The notes beneath the pieces are model-generated. The model saw nothing but the letters and a program-made list of their open reading frames with translations. It searched no databases and had not been told where the DNA came from. Shown piece after piece: positions 42,301 to 50,606 of a stretch of 64,000 bases of DNA. How positions within the stretch are numbered: position 1 is the stretch's first letter; each line of letters begins with the position of its first letter. A program made the position numbers and the translations under genes. This DNA is from Nitrospira sp. CR1.1 (GTDB lineage Bacteria > Nitrospirota > Nitrospiria > Nitrospirales > Nitrospiraceae): NCBI GenBank assembly GCA_014055465.1, contig WIAF01000001.1, positions 248,001 through 312,000 of the forward strand, written 5' to 3'.

Positions 42301-42652
42301 CCACCAGACTCTGCTCCATCGGCTGGCCGACATAGAAACGCACGATGATGAGCGCTCCGCCGGGCCGCGAAATCGAGTAGAGGTATTCGACGGCCTTGAT
42401 GTCTGAGAGTTTGCGCTCGATGGGCTTGGTGAGCTGTTCCTCAACGATCTTCGCGGAAGCGCCGGGGAACGGCAGCCACACATCAGCCATGGGCACCACG
42501 ATCTGCGGCTCTTCTTCGCGCGGGGTCGACAGCACAGCGAATAGACCGAGGAGAAGGCTGGCAATGATGATCAGGGGGGTGAGTTTGCTCGCGACAAAAA
42601 GCCCGGCGAGCCGACCGCTGACACCAAGCCGTTGGGTCGAATCAGAACTCAT
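39368..42652 (-). CDS. RND efflux permease (AcrB/HAE1-like)
   Basis: A 1094-residue inner-membrane RND transporter with the usual 12-helix plan in two halves (helix 1 at 25-43; helix clusters about 340-540 and 900-1080). The proton-relay aspartates in helix 4 are present: FSIGILVDDAIVLVENTY. This DD motif and the loops favour the hydrophobe/amphiphile branch rather than the CusA metal branch. It works with the periplasmic adaptor directly upstream; no TolC-like outer-membrane gene is in the operon. Confidence 0.9.
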   Translation of the reverse strand: MSSDSTQRLGVSGRLAGLFVASKLTPLIIIASLLLGLFAVLSTPREEEPQIVVPMADVWLPFPGASAKIVEEQLTKPIERKLSDIKAVEYLYSISRPGGALIIVRFYVGQPMEQSLVDLYDKLMSNQDLLPPGAAPFQVKPRDVNDVPIVTLTLSSERYSDFQLRQLGDQVLEDAKKVPGTASGFVVGGRGRELRVQIDPARLKAYGLTPLRVASVIQGENLSLPAGRFESRNESFLVETGRFIRSKDDLDGVVVGVNEQRPVYLRQVAEVIDGPSETNQYVWFGENSRGGASSSGEAPAVTVAIAKQAGTNAVTVADGVIRKVEEMKGGLIPADVRVTVTRDYGETADEKANELLWHLLIAVAAVVVFLGLALGLRPALAVSIVIPLTLALTLCISMLIGYSINRVTLFALIFSIGILVDDAIVLVENTYRHLTLGTRPHREASLFAVDEVGNPTILATLTVIAALLPMAFVSGLMGPYMRPIPVNASIAMFVSLLVAFIVIPWFCQTCYRPGVHMAGVDHNSVEESRSYRLYRRLLAPVLSHPAMAYLALAVIALLLIGSLLLFWTRDVVVKMLPFDNKSELQLVIDMPEGTTLEETARTTKALTQYVRTIPEMRDYQAYVGTASPFNFNGLVRHYYLRDQPHEADIQINLAAKDRRQAQSHDIAQRIRPAVQDIGRRYGANVKVVEVPPGPPVQSVLVAEIYGPEYDRQIEIARDVRRMFETTAGVVDVDDYLEADQVKYVLTVDRAKAALAGIPSEEIVRTLRLALEGVDVGLVHMPKEQRPVQVKLRLPIIERTGLEHLGEIALRTTAGHMAPLSELIRVEHTVREQAIYHKNQKPVVYVIADVGGTGPDRGESPVYGVMGVGKKLEQYTLPEGYRMEQQYAVQPWSEQRFAMKWDGEWHITYETFRDMGIAFTAALLLIYLLIVAQFQSFLTPLVIMAPIPLTLIGILPGHWLTGSYFTATSMIGFIALAGIIVRNSILLVDFIQHQEAEGVAVVEAVIRAGAIRTRPILLTAAALMAGAFVIILDPIFQGLAVSLLFGVGASTVLTLFVIPVLYYLWIGDSRPVSVCPLPRADHMEAPRHVVGDRPG

Positions 42653-42687
42653 GCCACCTCATCGGCAGGGGTACGCGCCGAACCCGT

Positions 42688-43770
42688 TCATTGGGGCAAC
42701 GCCACCCTCGTGATGTCCTGCACCGGCGCGCCATCGCGCCCCTTGGAGGCCTCCACCACCACTCGCTCTCCGGCATCGACACCGGATAAAATCTCGACGC
42801 CCTGCTCCAGCGTGCGACCGATTTTGACCCACCGAAGACGCGCCACCTGATCACTCCCGACAACAAACAAGCTGGCGAGTTCACCGCGCTCGATGAACGA
42901 CGACTTCGGCAGCAGCAGCGTCGTACTGACGCCCTTTTCGAGCCGCAGCCGCCCGAACATGCCGGACTTGAGCCCGGCGGTGGCCGGAAGATCCACCTTC
43001 ATCGTGAACGTATGGGTTTGCGGATCACCGGCAGGGAGCATTTGCGATACCCTCCCCTTCAACGGATCGGCGCCCAACGCATCGATCACCACCGGCAGTG
43101 ATGACCCGACCGAGACCACTCGCACATCACTTTCAGCCACCGTGGCTTCCAGTCGAAGCTGCAAAGGATCTTCCATTTTCAGAAGCGGTTGCCCGGGTGA
43201 AGCGAGTTCTCCTCGCTCCACCTTCTTCTCCGTGATGACCCCGTCGAAGGGCGCCTTCACGATGGTGTACCTCAGCTGTGCCAGCACGGCCTTACGACCA
43301 GCCGCTGCGACCCTGAAGGTGCGCGTGGAATTTTCCAATTCCTGCTTGGAAACCGCATCTTTGCGATAGAGATCTTCCATCCGGTCACGTTGCGCCCGGG
43401 CATTGTCGAGTTCCGCCGTCACCCGCGACAACTCCGCCTGCAGATCCCGATTGTCCAGCACAACCAGCGTGTCGCCCCTGCGCACGACGCTGCCTTCACG
43501 GACTAGCAGATTGTCGATCGTGCCCTGAATCCGGCTGGCCAACGTGGCCTGATACACCGGGGTGACCTGCCCAGTAACCTCGACGCTGACCGGCACGCGA
43601 CCGGTCTTCACCTCAACGACCGCAGCCTGGATCGGCGGCTGCGGAGCGGCTGCCGACGGCGGCTCTCCGGGTTTCGCCGGCTCCTGCGAGGGCCCGCAGC
43701 CCGCTGCCAGGAGCAGCGCGGCAGCCAGGCTTCCGATCCTCAGACTGCTGTCTTTACTCTTGAACACCAA
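42688..43770 (-). CDS. RND efflux periplasmic adaptor lipoprotein
   Basis: A 360-residue HlyD/AcrA-family adaptor with lipobox LAAGC (Cys25). A barrel-sandwich half-motif (ASRIQGTIDNLLVREGSVVRRG, then IVKAPFDGVITEKKVERGELA) flanks an alpha-helical hairpin about 105-165, followed by beta-barrel and membrane-proximal domains. A proline/alanine-rich stretch follows the lipidation site. It is 35 bases upstream of the pump gene and overlaps the DUF2892 gene by 17 bases. Confidence 0.9.
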   Translation of the reverse strand: MVFKSKDSSLRIGSLAAALLLAAGCGPSQEPAKPGEPPSAAAPQPPIQAAVVEVKTGRVPVSVEVTGQVTPVYQATLASRIQGTIDNLLVREGSVVRRGDTLVVLDNRDLQAELSRVTAELDNARAQRDRMEDLYRKDAVSKQELENSTRTFRVAAAGRKAVLAQLRYTIVKAPFDGVITEKKVERGELASPGQPLLKMEDPLQLRLEATVAESDVRVVSVGSSLPVVIDALGADPLKGRVSQMLPAGDPQTHTFTMKVDLPATAGLKSGMFGRLRLEKGVSTTLLLPKSSFIERGELASLFVVGSDQVARLRWVKIGRTLEQGVEILSGVDAGERVVVEASKGRDGAPVQDITRVALPQ

Positions 43771-43942
43771 GCCTCCGCAAAAGAGCCATCATCGGGCACC
43801 AGCCGCTGAATGACGACTGGATGAGATTCACGGCAACAAAGGCCGCGAAATAATGATAGGAGGGGTGAACCGTTGCACCCAGCACGACCGCCATCAACAC
43901 GAACAATCCGGCGATCAATCGAAGCCACTCGTTCAACTTCAT
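43754..43942 (-). CDS. DUF2892 (YgaP-like) small membrane protein (second copy)
   Basis: A 62-residue protein with two TM helices (about 6-23, 28-45) and the C-terminal motif SSFSGWCPMMALLRRLGV typical of DUF2892. Its 3' end overlaps the adaptor gene by 17 bases, so it is likely co-translated with the efflux system. A GGAGGCTCAG Shine-Dalgarno-like sequence precedes the ATG. Compared with the copy at 20596 it has the SGWCP form of the motif. Function unknown. Confidence 0.8.
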   Translation of the reverse strand: MKLNEWLRLIAGLFVLMAVVLGATVHPSYHYFAAFVAVNLIQSSFSGWCPMMALLRRLGVQE

Positions 43943-44065
43943 CTGAGCCTCCATTCTTATTCCATATGAGTAGTCAGGGAGAGAAAGGATTCGGCAGAAG
44001 TTCATTTTCGACACCGGATCAATCACTTAGCCTGCGAGGGCCGTCACGATGCAATCCGGACGACA

Positions 44066-45091
44066 TCAGAACCGATACTGGCCGCCGATGGAGACGATGG
44101 CATCTTGAAAGTCCCTGAGGACATTCGTCGACGTACGTTTGCCGTACTGAACCGACAGCGTAGCCGACGCGGCAGCCGAGAGGTGGTACCGCAGGTCCGC
44201 AATCCCCTGGTGTGTGACGTCTACGCGATCGACATGCGTGTCGCCGGCAATGCCGCTGGTGAACGTCTTCCGGCGATGGCTATAGGTCAAGCCGAGGTCC
44301 CATTGGCGATGCAACCGGAACTCCGTTCCGGCCGAGACCATGTGAAGATAGTAGGATACGTCATCCGCAAATTGGGATTCCTTGTGGCCATCCGCCAGGC
44401 CTCGCTCATACAAATACGAGAGCGTCAGCGTCAGCCACTCCTTCGCGTGATAGTCCAGGCGCGGGCCGACGGTCCAGAAGTTCGTATTGCGTTCCGCAAA
44501 TACATCGTTGTAGCGCCGGATCCCAAACCGGGTGATCAGCGCGCCGGTTACCTGGTCCGACAAGCGGCGTTCGACTTCGGCGCGCCAATGGTGGGAACTG
44601 ACTCGTTCCTCCTGAATCGAACGAGTCCCGGTGCGACGCTCGAAATTCGGGCCGAGAAAGAGATTCGGCACGTATCGGTAACGAAGGAGAAGCGACGTGG
44701 CCTGATCGAGCGAAACGCGGTCCTGAATGCGAAAGTCGGAATGGTTGAAGATGGGATTGTTGGTGAAAATCGCGCCCTGAGCCTTCACCGACAGTTCGTT
44801 TTTTCCCTGCATCGTGGGGGTGGAGTGGATGACCTCCAGGCCCGGCTCCCAGATCACATCCTGCGGTTTGTCTGTCGAAACCACCGTTGGCAGGGAGGGA
44901 TCTTCCGTCAAACGGAGCCGGCGAGCAGAAGAAAACTGAAATGCATCCGTCGTATAGCTGGTTTTTTGCTCGGCGATAGCCGACCATTCGGCTTGCGCCG
45001 CCCGGTCCGGCGTCGCCATGTGCAGTCCTGCCACCATCCACAAGGCCACAGGGAAACCGGCGGAGAGAAAGGCACGCTGATACGGCATCAT
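44066..45091 (-). CDS. Outer-membrane beta-barrel protein
   Basis: A 341-residue exported protein: signal sequence about 1-34, then alternating strands with aromatic girdles (SLLLRYRYVPNLFLGP, HWRAEVERRLSDQVTGALI, TLTLSYLYERGL, DLGLTYSHRRKTF) and a C-terminal IVSIGGQYRF ending in phenylalanine, the barrel-assembly signal. It resembles diverse porin-like barrels of Nitrospira-type bacteria. The substrate is unknown. It lies upstream of the DUF2892/RND set but with a 123-base gap. Confidence 0.78.
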   Translation of the reverse strand: MMPYQRAFLSAGFPVALWMVAGLHMATPDRAAQAEWSAIAEQKTSYTTDAFQFSSARRLRLTEDPSLPTVVSTDKPQDVIWEPGLEVIHSTPTMQGKNELSVKAQGAIFTNNPIFNHSDFRIQDRVSLDQATSLLLRYRYVPNLFLGPNFERRTGTRSIQEERVSSHHWRAEVERRLSDQVTGALITRFGIRRYNDVFAERNTNFWTVGPRLDYHAKEWLTLTLSYLYERGLADGHKESQFADDVSYYLHMVSAGTEFRLHRQWDLGLTYSHRRKTFTSGIAGDTHVDRVDVTHQGIADLRYHLSAAASATLSVQYGKRTSTNVLRDFQDAIVSIGGQYRF

Positions 45092-45226
45092 TCAGATAGA
45101 GAGCCCGCTTGAATCTTGAACGGAACACGCCACTCCGATAACTGCAGACCCTTGCCGGACAGGCCGCCGTTCTCACTGCGACATTCCGTTGAGAGTCCGA
45201 CGGAATACGCCGCCTGTCAACAAAGT

Positions 45227-46024
45227 TCAGCCTAGCCACCCGGCGAGCTTCGCAAGATTCACCACGATGAGTGTTCCGGCGATGGACATCGTGACCGAGG
45301 CGGTGACCCGCCCCATCACCGCCGGCGACACCCAGGTCTCCGAGCGAACACCCGCCAGCATGCCGGTCACACTGCCCAACAGCACATACCCCAATAGGCT
45401 CCACTCGACATGACCGAATTGCAGATGTCCCACCACGCCGCCGATGGAGATCAGACCTATGATCATGAGCGAGGTGCCAATCGCCGCGCGTGCGGGAAAG
45501 CCCAGGACCAGAATCAAGGCCGGGACCACCATGAAACCGCCGCCGACACCGAATAACCCGTTCAGAGTCCCCACGATCAGACCAATTCCTCCGACCTTCA
45601 GCCAACAGGTGCGGGGGAAGAGGGTTGCGCAACTCTCGTCGTCGACGCGCCCGGCGAGGAGGCGCCGCTGGCGCGCCATGATGGTCCTGACCAGCAAGAG
45701 CAGCAATCCGAACAGAATGAGCAGCACTTCCTCTCGAACCATGCGGTGTCCGAACGCACCGCCCCACGATCCAATCATGCCCGTCCAGCTGAATGCCGCC
45801 GCAGCTTTAGGCTTGACCATCCCCTGCCGGCCATACTCCCAGGCGCCGACCAGCGAAGACGTAGCCACGATCATCAGCGACATGGCCGCCGCCTGCTGCA
45901 GGGACATGCCAGCGATATAGACCATCAGCGGCACACCGAGAATGGCGCCGCCTGTTCCGGTCGCACCCAGTTGCAGGCCGATCGGCACCCCGGACAACAT
46001 CGCGCGGAGAGCCTGTTCAATCAT
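45227..46024 (-). CDS. TauE/SafE-family sulfite/organosulfonate exporter-like protein
   Basis: A 265-residue membrane protein with about eight helices and the TauE/SafE features LGATGTGGAILGVPLMVYI in the first half and NGLFGVGGGFMVVPALILVL in the second (the two-fold repeat). Members export sulfite, sulfoacetate or related anions. The start is 21 bases after the sulfide:quinone reductase gene, so both likely belong to one sulfur transcript; export of sulfite or thiosulfate is an inference. Confidence 0.85.
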   Translation of the reverse strand: MIEQALRAMLSGVPIGLQLGATGTGGAILGVPLMVYIAGMSLQQAAAMSLMIVATSSLVGAWEYGRQGMVKPKAAAAFSWTGMIGSWGGAFGHRMVREEVLLILFGLLLLLVRTIMARQRRLLAGRVDDESCATLFPRTCWLKVGGIGLIVGTLNGLFGVGGGFMVVPALILVLGFPARAAIGTSLMIIGLISIGGVVGHLQFGHVEWSLLGYVLLGSVTGMLAGVRSETWVSPAVMGRVTASVTMSIAGTLIVVNLAKLAGWLG

Positions 46025-46045
46025 GAGAACTCTACCAGCTCCCTC

Positions 46046-47293
46046 TCACGCGGGCTCTTCCAGCTTCGCAATACCCATCGCCTTCAAGAGGACCTTTTCA
46101 TAATAGGGCTCGCTCACGCCCTTTTTCATTTTTCGCAGAAAGTACTTTTCCAGCGCGATTTTCGCCAGATGCACCCATTTACCCTTCTTCGCCCAGGTCA
46201 CATTGCGCGGCGCCATTTGCGGCAGGGCCACGAATGCCACACCGGTATTGCCCATGTCGGCCAGGCAGATCGCATTCCAGGTCGCCGTTTCACGTTTCGT
46301 GTCGCCATCGATATCGGCTTTGATGTTGTGCACGGCCGCCGACACCATCGACTCGATCATGTATCCGGTCTTCGGCGCGCCGGTTGGAACCGGCGTCTGC
46401 TCCACCGGAGGAATGGCCACACAGACGCCGACGGAATAGATATTTTTATACCTGGGATTGGCCTGATAGGCATCGATATTCACAAACCCTTTGGGATTGC
46501 ACAGTCCCGGCGTTCCCGCCACCGCATCCACCCCCGCAAAGGGCGGGATGATCATCGAGTATCGAAATGGGATCTCCTGCCCTCCCTCCAGAATCATCTT
46601 CCCCGCCTGCACTTCCTTGATCGACGTATTACAAATCGGCTGCATCGCGTGCTCCGCAAACTCATCTTCCATGAGCCGGCGCGAAGCGCCTACCCCCGCC
46701 AGCCCCATGTGGCCGATATAGGGTTCCGGCGTCACGAAATAGATCGGAACTTTCTTCCGGAGTTTCTTCCGGCGAAGATCGGCATCGAGAATAAACGCCA
46801 TTTCATACGCCGGACCAAAGCAGGATGCGCCCTGCGCCGCGCCCACCACAATGGGGCCGGGATCCTTCAGAAATGCTTGATAGGTTCCCCAGGCCTGCTC
46901 GGCATGGTCCACGTTGCAGACCGACTGGGTATACCCGCTCGGGCCGAGCCCCGGCACCGCACCAAAATTCAGCTTCGGGCCGGTCGCGATAATCAGATAG
47001 TCATACGGGACTTCGCCCTTTGACGTGATGACACGATTCTGTTCCGCCTCAATTCGGTCTGCCGTCGCATGGATGTACTCCACCCCTTTTTTCTCCAGCA
47101 CCGGTCCCAGCGCGAAACTAATGTCCTGCCGGGTGCGCCATCCGACCGCAACCCACGGGTTTGACGGCACGAAGTGAAAGGACTCCACGTTGGAAATCAC
47201 CGTGACCTTGTGTTTCTTTGCCAACAATTCGCGCGCTTCGTAGGCTGCCGGTAACCCGCCGATCGATGCCCCGATAATAACCACCCTCGCCAT
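46046..47293 (-). CDS. Sulfide:quinone oxidoreductase-like flavoprotein
   Basis: A 415-residue FAD-dependent oxidoreductase (N-terminal GASIGGLPAAYEA Rossmann loop, ATGPKLNFG, second nucleotide domain). Cysteines C126, C158 (GASCFGPAYE) and C343 (NAICLADMG) sit where the three catalytic cysteines of sulfide:quinone oxidoreductase are found, so it should oxidise sulfide to polysulfide or sulfur and reduce membrane quinone. The C-terminus (about 375-400) is an amphipathic membrane-binding stretch. It is followed by a TauE-like gene. Confidence 0.85.
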   Translation of the reverse strand: MARVVIIGASIGGLPAAYEARELLAKKHKVTVISNVESFHFVPSNPWVAVGWRTRQDISFALGPVLEKKGVEYIHATADRIEAEQNRVITSKGEVPYDYLIIATGPKLNFGAVPGLGPSGYTQSVCNVDHAEQAWGTYQAFLKDPGPIVVGAAQGASCFGPAYEMAFILDADLRRKKLRKKVPIYFVTPEPYIGHMGLAGVGASRRLMEDEFAEHAMQPICNTSIKEVQAGKMILEGGQEIPFRYSMIIPPFAGVDAVAGTPGLCNPKGFVNIDAYQANPRYKNIYSVGVCVAIPPVEQTPVPTGAPKTGYMIESMVSAAVHNIKADIDGDTKRETATWNAICLADMGNTGVAFVALPQMAPRNVTWAKKGKWVHLAKIALEKYFLRKMKKGVSEPYYEKVLLKAMGIAKLEEPA

Positions 47294-47637
47294 GGTGTAC
47301 CTCCTTCAAAGCAACCCGCCAGTTTGACCTGCTCTTGAACCCGTTCACGTCGCAGCCTCCATCCGCGCAGCCTCCATCAACCGAGTCCCCGCACAGGCTG
47401 CGACTGCGGTCATTGGTTAAGAGGCACGACGGACTGAATTGGATTCACCGGGAAGGAGGCCGCCTGCGGCTGTTCCTGTCTTGCCGATCGCCAGTGGAGA
47501 TCGGGGCGGAGACATGTGCGCCGTATCTTGATGAAACACTTTGACACATTGCCGATCCCGGGCGGTATTTTATCGGGTTGACAGAGGGACCCACGGGTGG
47601 GTAGTCGTATAAGACACGTGTTGTCAGGGGAAATTGT
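47294..47637. other. Divergent intergenic region with a 10-bp inverted repeat
   Basis: About 344 bases between the divergent sulfide:quinone reductase-like and CHASE3 genes. It contains gtcgcagcct (47349-47358) and its exact complement aggctgcgac (47395-47404), and two direct copies of gcagcctccatc in between. The plus-strand promoter candidate TTGACA is at 47541-47546. The repeats may bind a regulator of one or both genes. Confidence 0.45.
47541..47571 (+). promoter_or_regulatory. Candidate sigma-70 promoter for the CHASE3 gene
   Basis: TTGACA at 47541-47546 and TATTTT at 47566-47571, 19 bases apart, 66 bases upstream of the ATG. The -35 box is perfect; the -10 box has four of six consensus bases and the spacing is on the long side. 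Confidence 0.4.
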
Positions 47638-48339
47638 ATGTGGTTCCGTAGAATGTGCGCCGGCAAAGGCCTCCTCATTGCCCTTATCGTCGGATTCCTC
47701 GCGGTCGAGGGCCTCGTGGGCGCCTGTTTCCTCAGCCTGATGCATGTTAAAACTTCGAATAATTGGGCGACCAGGAGTGAACAGGTCTTGATTGAGCTGG
47801 AACGGGTGAGGAGCATCGTGACGGGGGCAGAGACCCAGCAGCGCGGATACCTCATCACTGGGTCCGAGGAATATTTGGCATCGTACCGGGAAGCGATCAA
47901 CATGCTCGAGGAACAGATTCGACGTATCGGCAGTTTGACCAGAGACAATCCCATGCAGCAAGACCGAGTAGCCTATCTTGCCACCCAGGTCGAACAACGG
48001 TCGGACGAATTGGACCAGGCCATTGTCACACGGCGGGCCAAGGGACTTCCGATTGCCAAATCAGTCGTGACTCAGAATCAACAGAATCGGACGATGGAGA
48101 CAATCCACAACATCACCGGCCAAATCGGTGACGAGGAATCCCGGGTGTTAGCCCGCAATCGGGCAGACTCCGAAACCTGGGCGTTTACGACCGGCTCGTT
48201 GGCCCTCGTATTCTTCCTGCTGAATGCCGTCGTGTTCACGTTGTGCGGCGTGGTGATGAAACTGGCTCTGTCGAGCCAAGCCCAAGCCGAACGTCTGGTC
48301 CAAGCGCTGCGTCCATCGGCGACTTCTGCGATACGATAA
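47638..48339 (+). CDS. CHASE3 sensor-domain protein without a kinase
   Basis: A 233-residue membrane protein: TM1 about 10-33, a CHASE3 extracytoplasmic domain about 38-180 (ETQQRGYLITGSEEYLASY is the family signature), TM2 about 182-205, then only about 28 cytoplasmic residues. In other proteins CHASE3 is followed by HAMP, kinase or cyclase domains; here nothing follows. Either it is a truncated sensor or it signals through a partner. It is the only confident plus-strand gene beyond 3.7 kb. AGGGGA precedes the ATG. Confidence 0.8.
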   Translation: MWFRRMCAGKGLLIALIVGFLAVEGLVGACFLSLMHVKTSNNWATRSEQVLIELERVRSIVTGAETQQRGYLITGSEEYLASYREAINMLEEQIRRIGSLTRDNPMQQDRVAYLATQVEQRSDELDQAIVTRRAKGLPIAKSVVTQNQQNRTMETIHNITGQIGDEESRVLARNRADSETWAFTTGSLALVFFLLNAVVFTLCGVVMKLALSSQAQAERLVQALRPSATSAIR

Positions 48340-48459
48340 CCACTCTCCGCTACAGGATCTTCGCGCTCCCGCGCGATCAGGACGTCCACCGGACGCGCTG
48401 AACGCCTGCGCCTCCGGCAACCTTCCTGCAACTTCATAGATATTCCTCAATGACGCGGG

Positions 48460-48939
48460 CTAGGTCCTGGCAAGCACCACCGCTGTCAACAGAACCAGCA
48501 ACGCCACCAACAGCGACACGCGCGGTACAAGCACGGAGTAACGCACCAACAGCCGTTCCCGCGCACTTCTTGCAGCTTCAGCCGTTCCAAGAATGCGTCG
48601 CACCTGTGGTCCCACTACCAGATCGTGCAGCAGGGTAAGCGTGAACAACAAGGCCACCAATCCGATCTTCGCCATAAAAATAGACGGCCACTGCAATGGA
48701 TCGGTCAAGGGAATCGCCCGGCCGATGGCCAACGCCGACCCGGTGGCAACCAGGATCCCCATCGCGCCCCATACGAGAGTCCTGAATCGATACGCAGCCG
48801 TTCGAAAGAGGGCGGCGTGCCGCGCAAAGCCCCCATCCCGCTTAAGCACAGGCACCAGAACGACCGACAAAAACACCATCCCGCCGACCCATACCACTGC
48901 CGCCAGCAGGTGAATCCAGACCAATGCAAACACCAACAC
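48460..48939 (-). CDS. CopD-like membrane protein
   Basis: A 159-residue protein with four helices. The first (LVWIHLLAAVVWVGGMVFLSVVL) has the His and Trp pattern of CopD/DUF4149-type proteins, and the third ends LTLLHDLVVGP. CopD proteins are linked to copper uptake across the inner membrane. A copper role is consistent with the copper oxidase genes 4 kb away but is not shown by direct ligands. No partner CopC is adjacent. Confidence 0.7.
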   Translation of the reverse strand: MLVFALVWIHLLAAVVWVGGMVFLSVVLVPVLKRDGGFARHAALFRTAAYRFRTLVWGAMGILVATGSALAIGRAIPLTDPLQWPSIFMAKIGLVALLFTLTLLHDLVVGPQVRRILGTAEAARSARERLLVRYSVLVPRVSLLVALLVLLTAVVLART

Positions 48940-49006
48940 CTCCTTTGTGCTCTGTGACCTACAGCACCATGCCAGAGGAACAAACGGGGACGCAAGGCGG
49001 GTGACG

Positions 49007-49513
49007 CTATGGGTCGGCGGGACGAGCTAAATTCGGGCACCAGTCAATTTCACCCAGGACCGCCAAGACCTGCGTCTCCGGATGCACAATGGACTGCGCG
49101 AGGTGAGTGTCTTTCAGGGTGCACAGCGGACACAAAAACTGGCACGGAGGCGAACAGAAGACTAGCCCGCAGCCCAAGCCGGTCCGGACATCCGCCGCCT
49201 TGTTCCTGCAGTAGGCCGCCCGATCGGAACAGGACAGACTCTGCCGGTAACAGTCGAGCCGGTTCCACAGGGCGACGAGACTGGACATCCGTTGTCCACC
49301 GACTGCGGCCCACGCTCCGGGAATCCGGACGGATTCACCGAGCGCTTGCAATGCGATGTCGATGCGTTCGGGAAGGTTAGTGAAGGTCACCACATGATGG
49401 AGCCCGGCGCCGGTCTCCTCAATCCGATACGTGAAGGCGTGCCGTGGGGAGTGTGCACGAATCGGAACCGGCAAGGAAGACTCGTCGGGAAGATACAGCG
49501 TGATATCCACCAA
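49007..49513 (-). CDS. Cysteine-rich hypothetical protein
   Basis: A 168-residue soluble protein that I do not assign to a family. Cysteines gather in the second half: C88, C94, C101, then CGLVFCSPPCQFLCPLC within about 17 residues, and one near the C-terminus (IDWCPN). This pattern could bind a metal or an iron-sulfur cluster. The N-terminal half (residues 1-75) is an ordinary beta/alpha region. No signal peptide was seen. Codon use and composition look like those of its neighbours. A GTG or other start further upstream is possible. Confidence 0.55.
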   Translation of the reverse strand: MVDITLYLPDESSLPVPIRAHSPRHAFTYRIEETGAGLHHVVTFTNLPERIDIALQALGESVRIPGAWAAVGGQRMSSLVALWNRLDCYRQSLSCSDRAAYCRNKAADVRTGLGCGLVFCSPPCQFLCPLCTLKDTHLAQSIVHPETQVLAVLGEIDWCPNLARPADP

Positions 49514-49662
49514 CGCGCGGCCTCCGGCGCCCTCTGCACAGAAGTGGCGCCATGCCGACTTGCTTCAGAGCAAGACCGGCATGGCAACCTTCGAGTTGCT
49601 TACCCTGCGATCGACTTCGCTATCGTGCAATACAGTCTCAACCGCCGTCTCTATTCCGTTCC

Positions 49663-50364
49663 CTAGAATGAAATCCCAACATAGGGCCCGACCTGGAAGT
49701 AATCGTTATTGGTGTTGGTCAGCCGTGCCGTCAGATGGTACCGGGCATCAACCCCAACCTTGAACGCCTTCCAAACCGCATACTCGAACCCGGCGCCAAA
49801 CTGCACGCCCAAATCAAGATATTGCGTCCGATTCGAGGGGGGGCTGATGACATGAATATCAAGACCGACCGGAATGACCCATGGCCTGAATGCGCTGCCT
49901 TCCATGAATTTGATTTTCGGAGCGACATCGATCGTGACCATCGTGAGCTGGACCTTTTGCGGATCTGTGGCCAGCGTGTCGGTCAATGTTCTGGTCGCAA
50001 TGCTTCCCGCGACATTGTTCACGCGGTTTGAATTGATGCTATTGAATTGCAGTCCGATTTCACCGACCACCCAGGTCTTATCCATTCCGCCCCAGACATC
50101 CTTCGACATGACGAGATCCAATCCCGCACCGGCATACCATCCGGCATTGCCTCCATTGACGCCGGCGATCCCTGCCGTGTCTGTAAAAATCTGCCCCCCT
50201 CGATCCTGGTTCAAATTCATGAACCCACCCTTGAAGAACACCATGTTGCCGGTGCCTTCCTCAGCCGATACCGGCTGCGCACAAGCAACACCGAACACCG
50301 CGGCGATCGCAATTCCCGCACCCCACATTCCAATGTTCCACACGACTCTCCGAACCCGCATCAT
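49663..50364 (-). CDS. Outer-membrane beta-barrel protein (OmpW-size)
   Basis: A 233-residue exported protein: signal peptide about 1-35 (ending VSAEE), then amphipathic strands (NMVFFKGGFMNLNQ, WYAGAGLDLVMSK, WVVGEIGLQFN, DLGVQFGAGFEYAV, KVGVDARYHLTAR) and a C-terminal phenylalanine in VGPYVGISF. The size fits an eight-stranded OmpW- or OmpX-type barrel. The cargo is unknown. Confidence 0.78.
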   Translation of the reverse strand: MMRVRRVVWNIGMWGAGIAIAAVFGVACAQPVSAEEGTGNMVFFKGGFMNLNQDRGGQIFTDTAGIAGVNGGNAGWYAGAGLDLVMSKDVWGGMDKTWVVGEIGLQFNSINSNRVNNVAGSIATRTLTDTLATDPQKVQLTMVTIDVAPKIKFMEGSAFRPWVIPVGLDIHVISPPSNRTQYLDLGVQFGAGFEYAVWKAFKVGVDARYHLTARLTNTNNDYFQVGPYVGISF

Positions 50365-50606
50365 GTTCCCCTCCTTGATGTGTCACCGAAACGCCTGACT
50401 GGCGTCCGGGTTGGCTTTCCGTCCTGTCTTCACCGGCCTGAGGCAGGAGCAGCGCAAGCATGTGGCGTAGTCTCATGAACATCGTGGATAATCCTCGCCT
50501 GAGCCTTGCTTCGATGGTCGAACCCATCAGCGACGCCCGTACGGGCCTCATCCCATCCAGCCGCGCTCCTCGTCGGCCCCGCGGCCGTTGCCGCGCATGC
50601 GAGACG

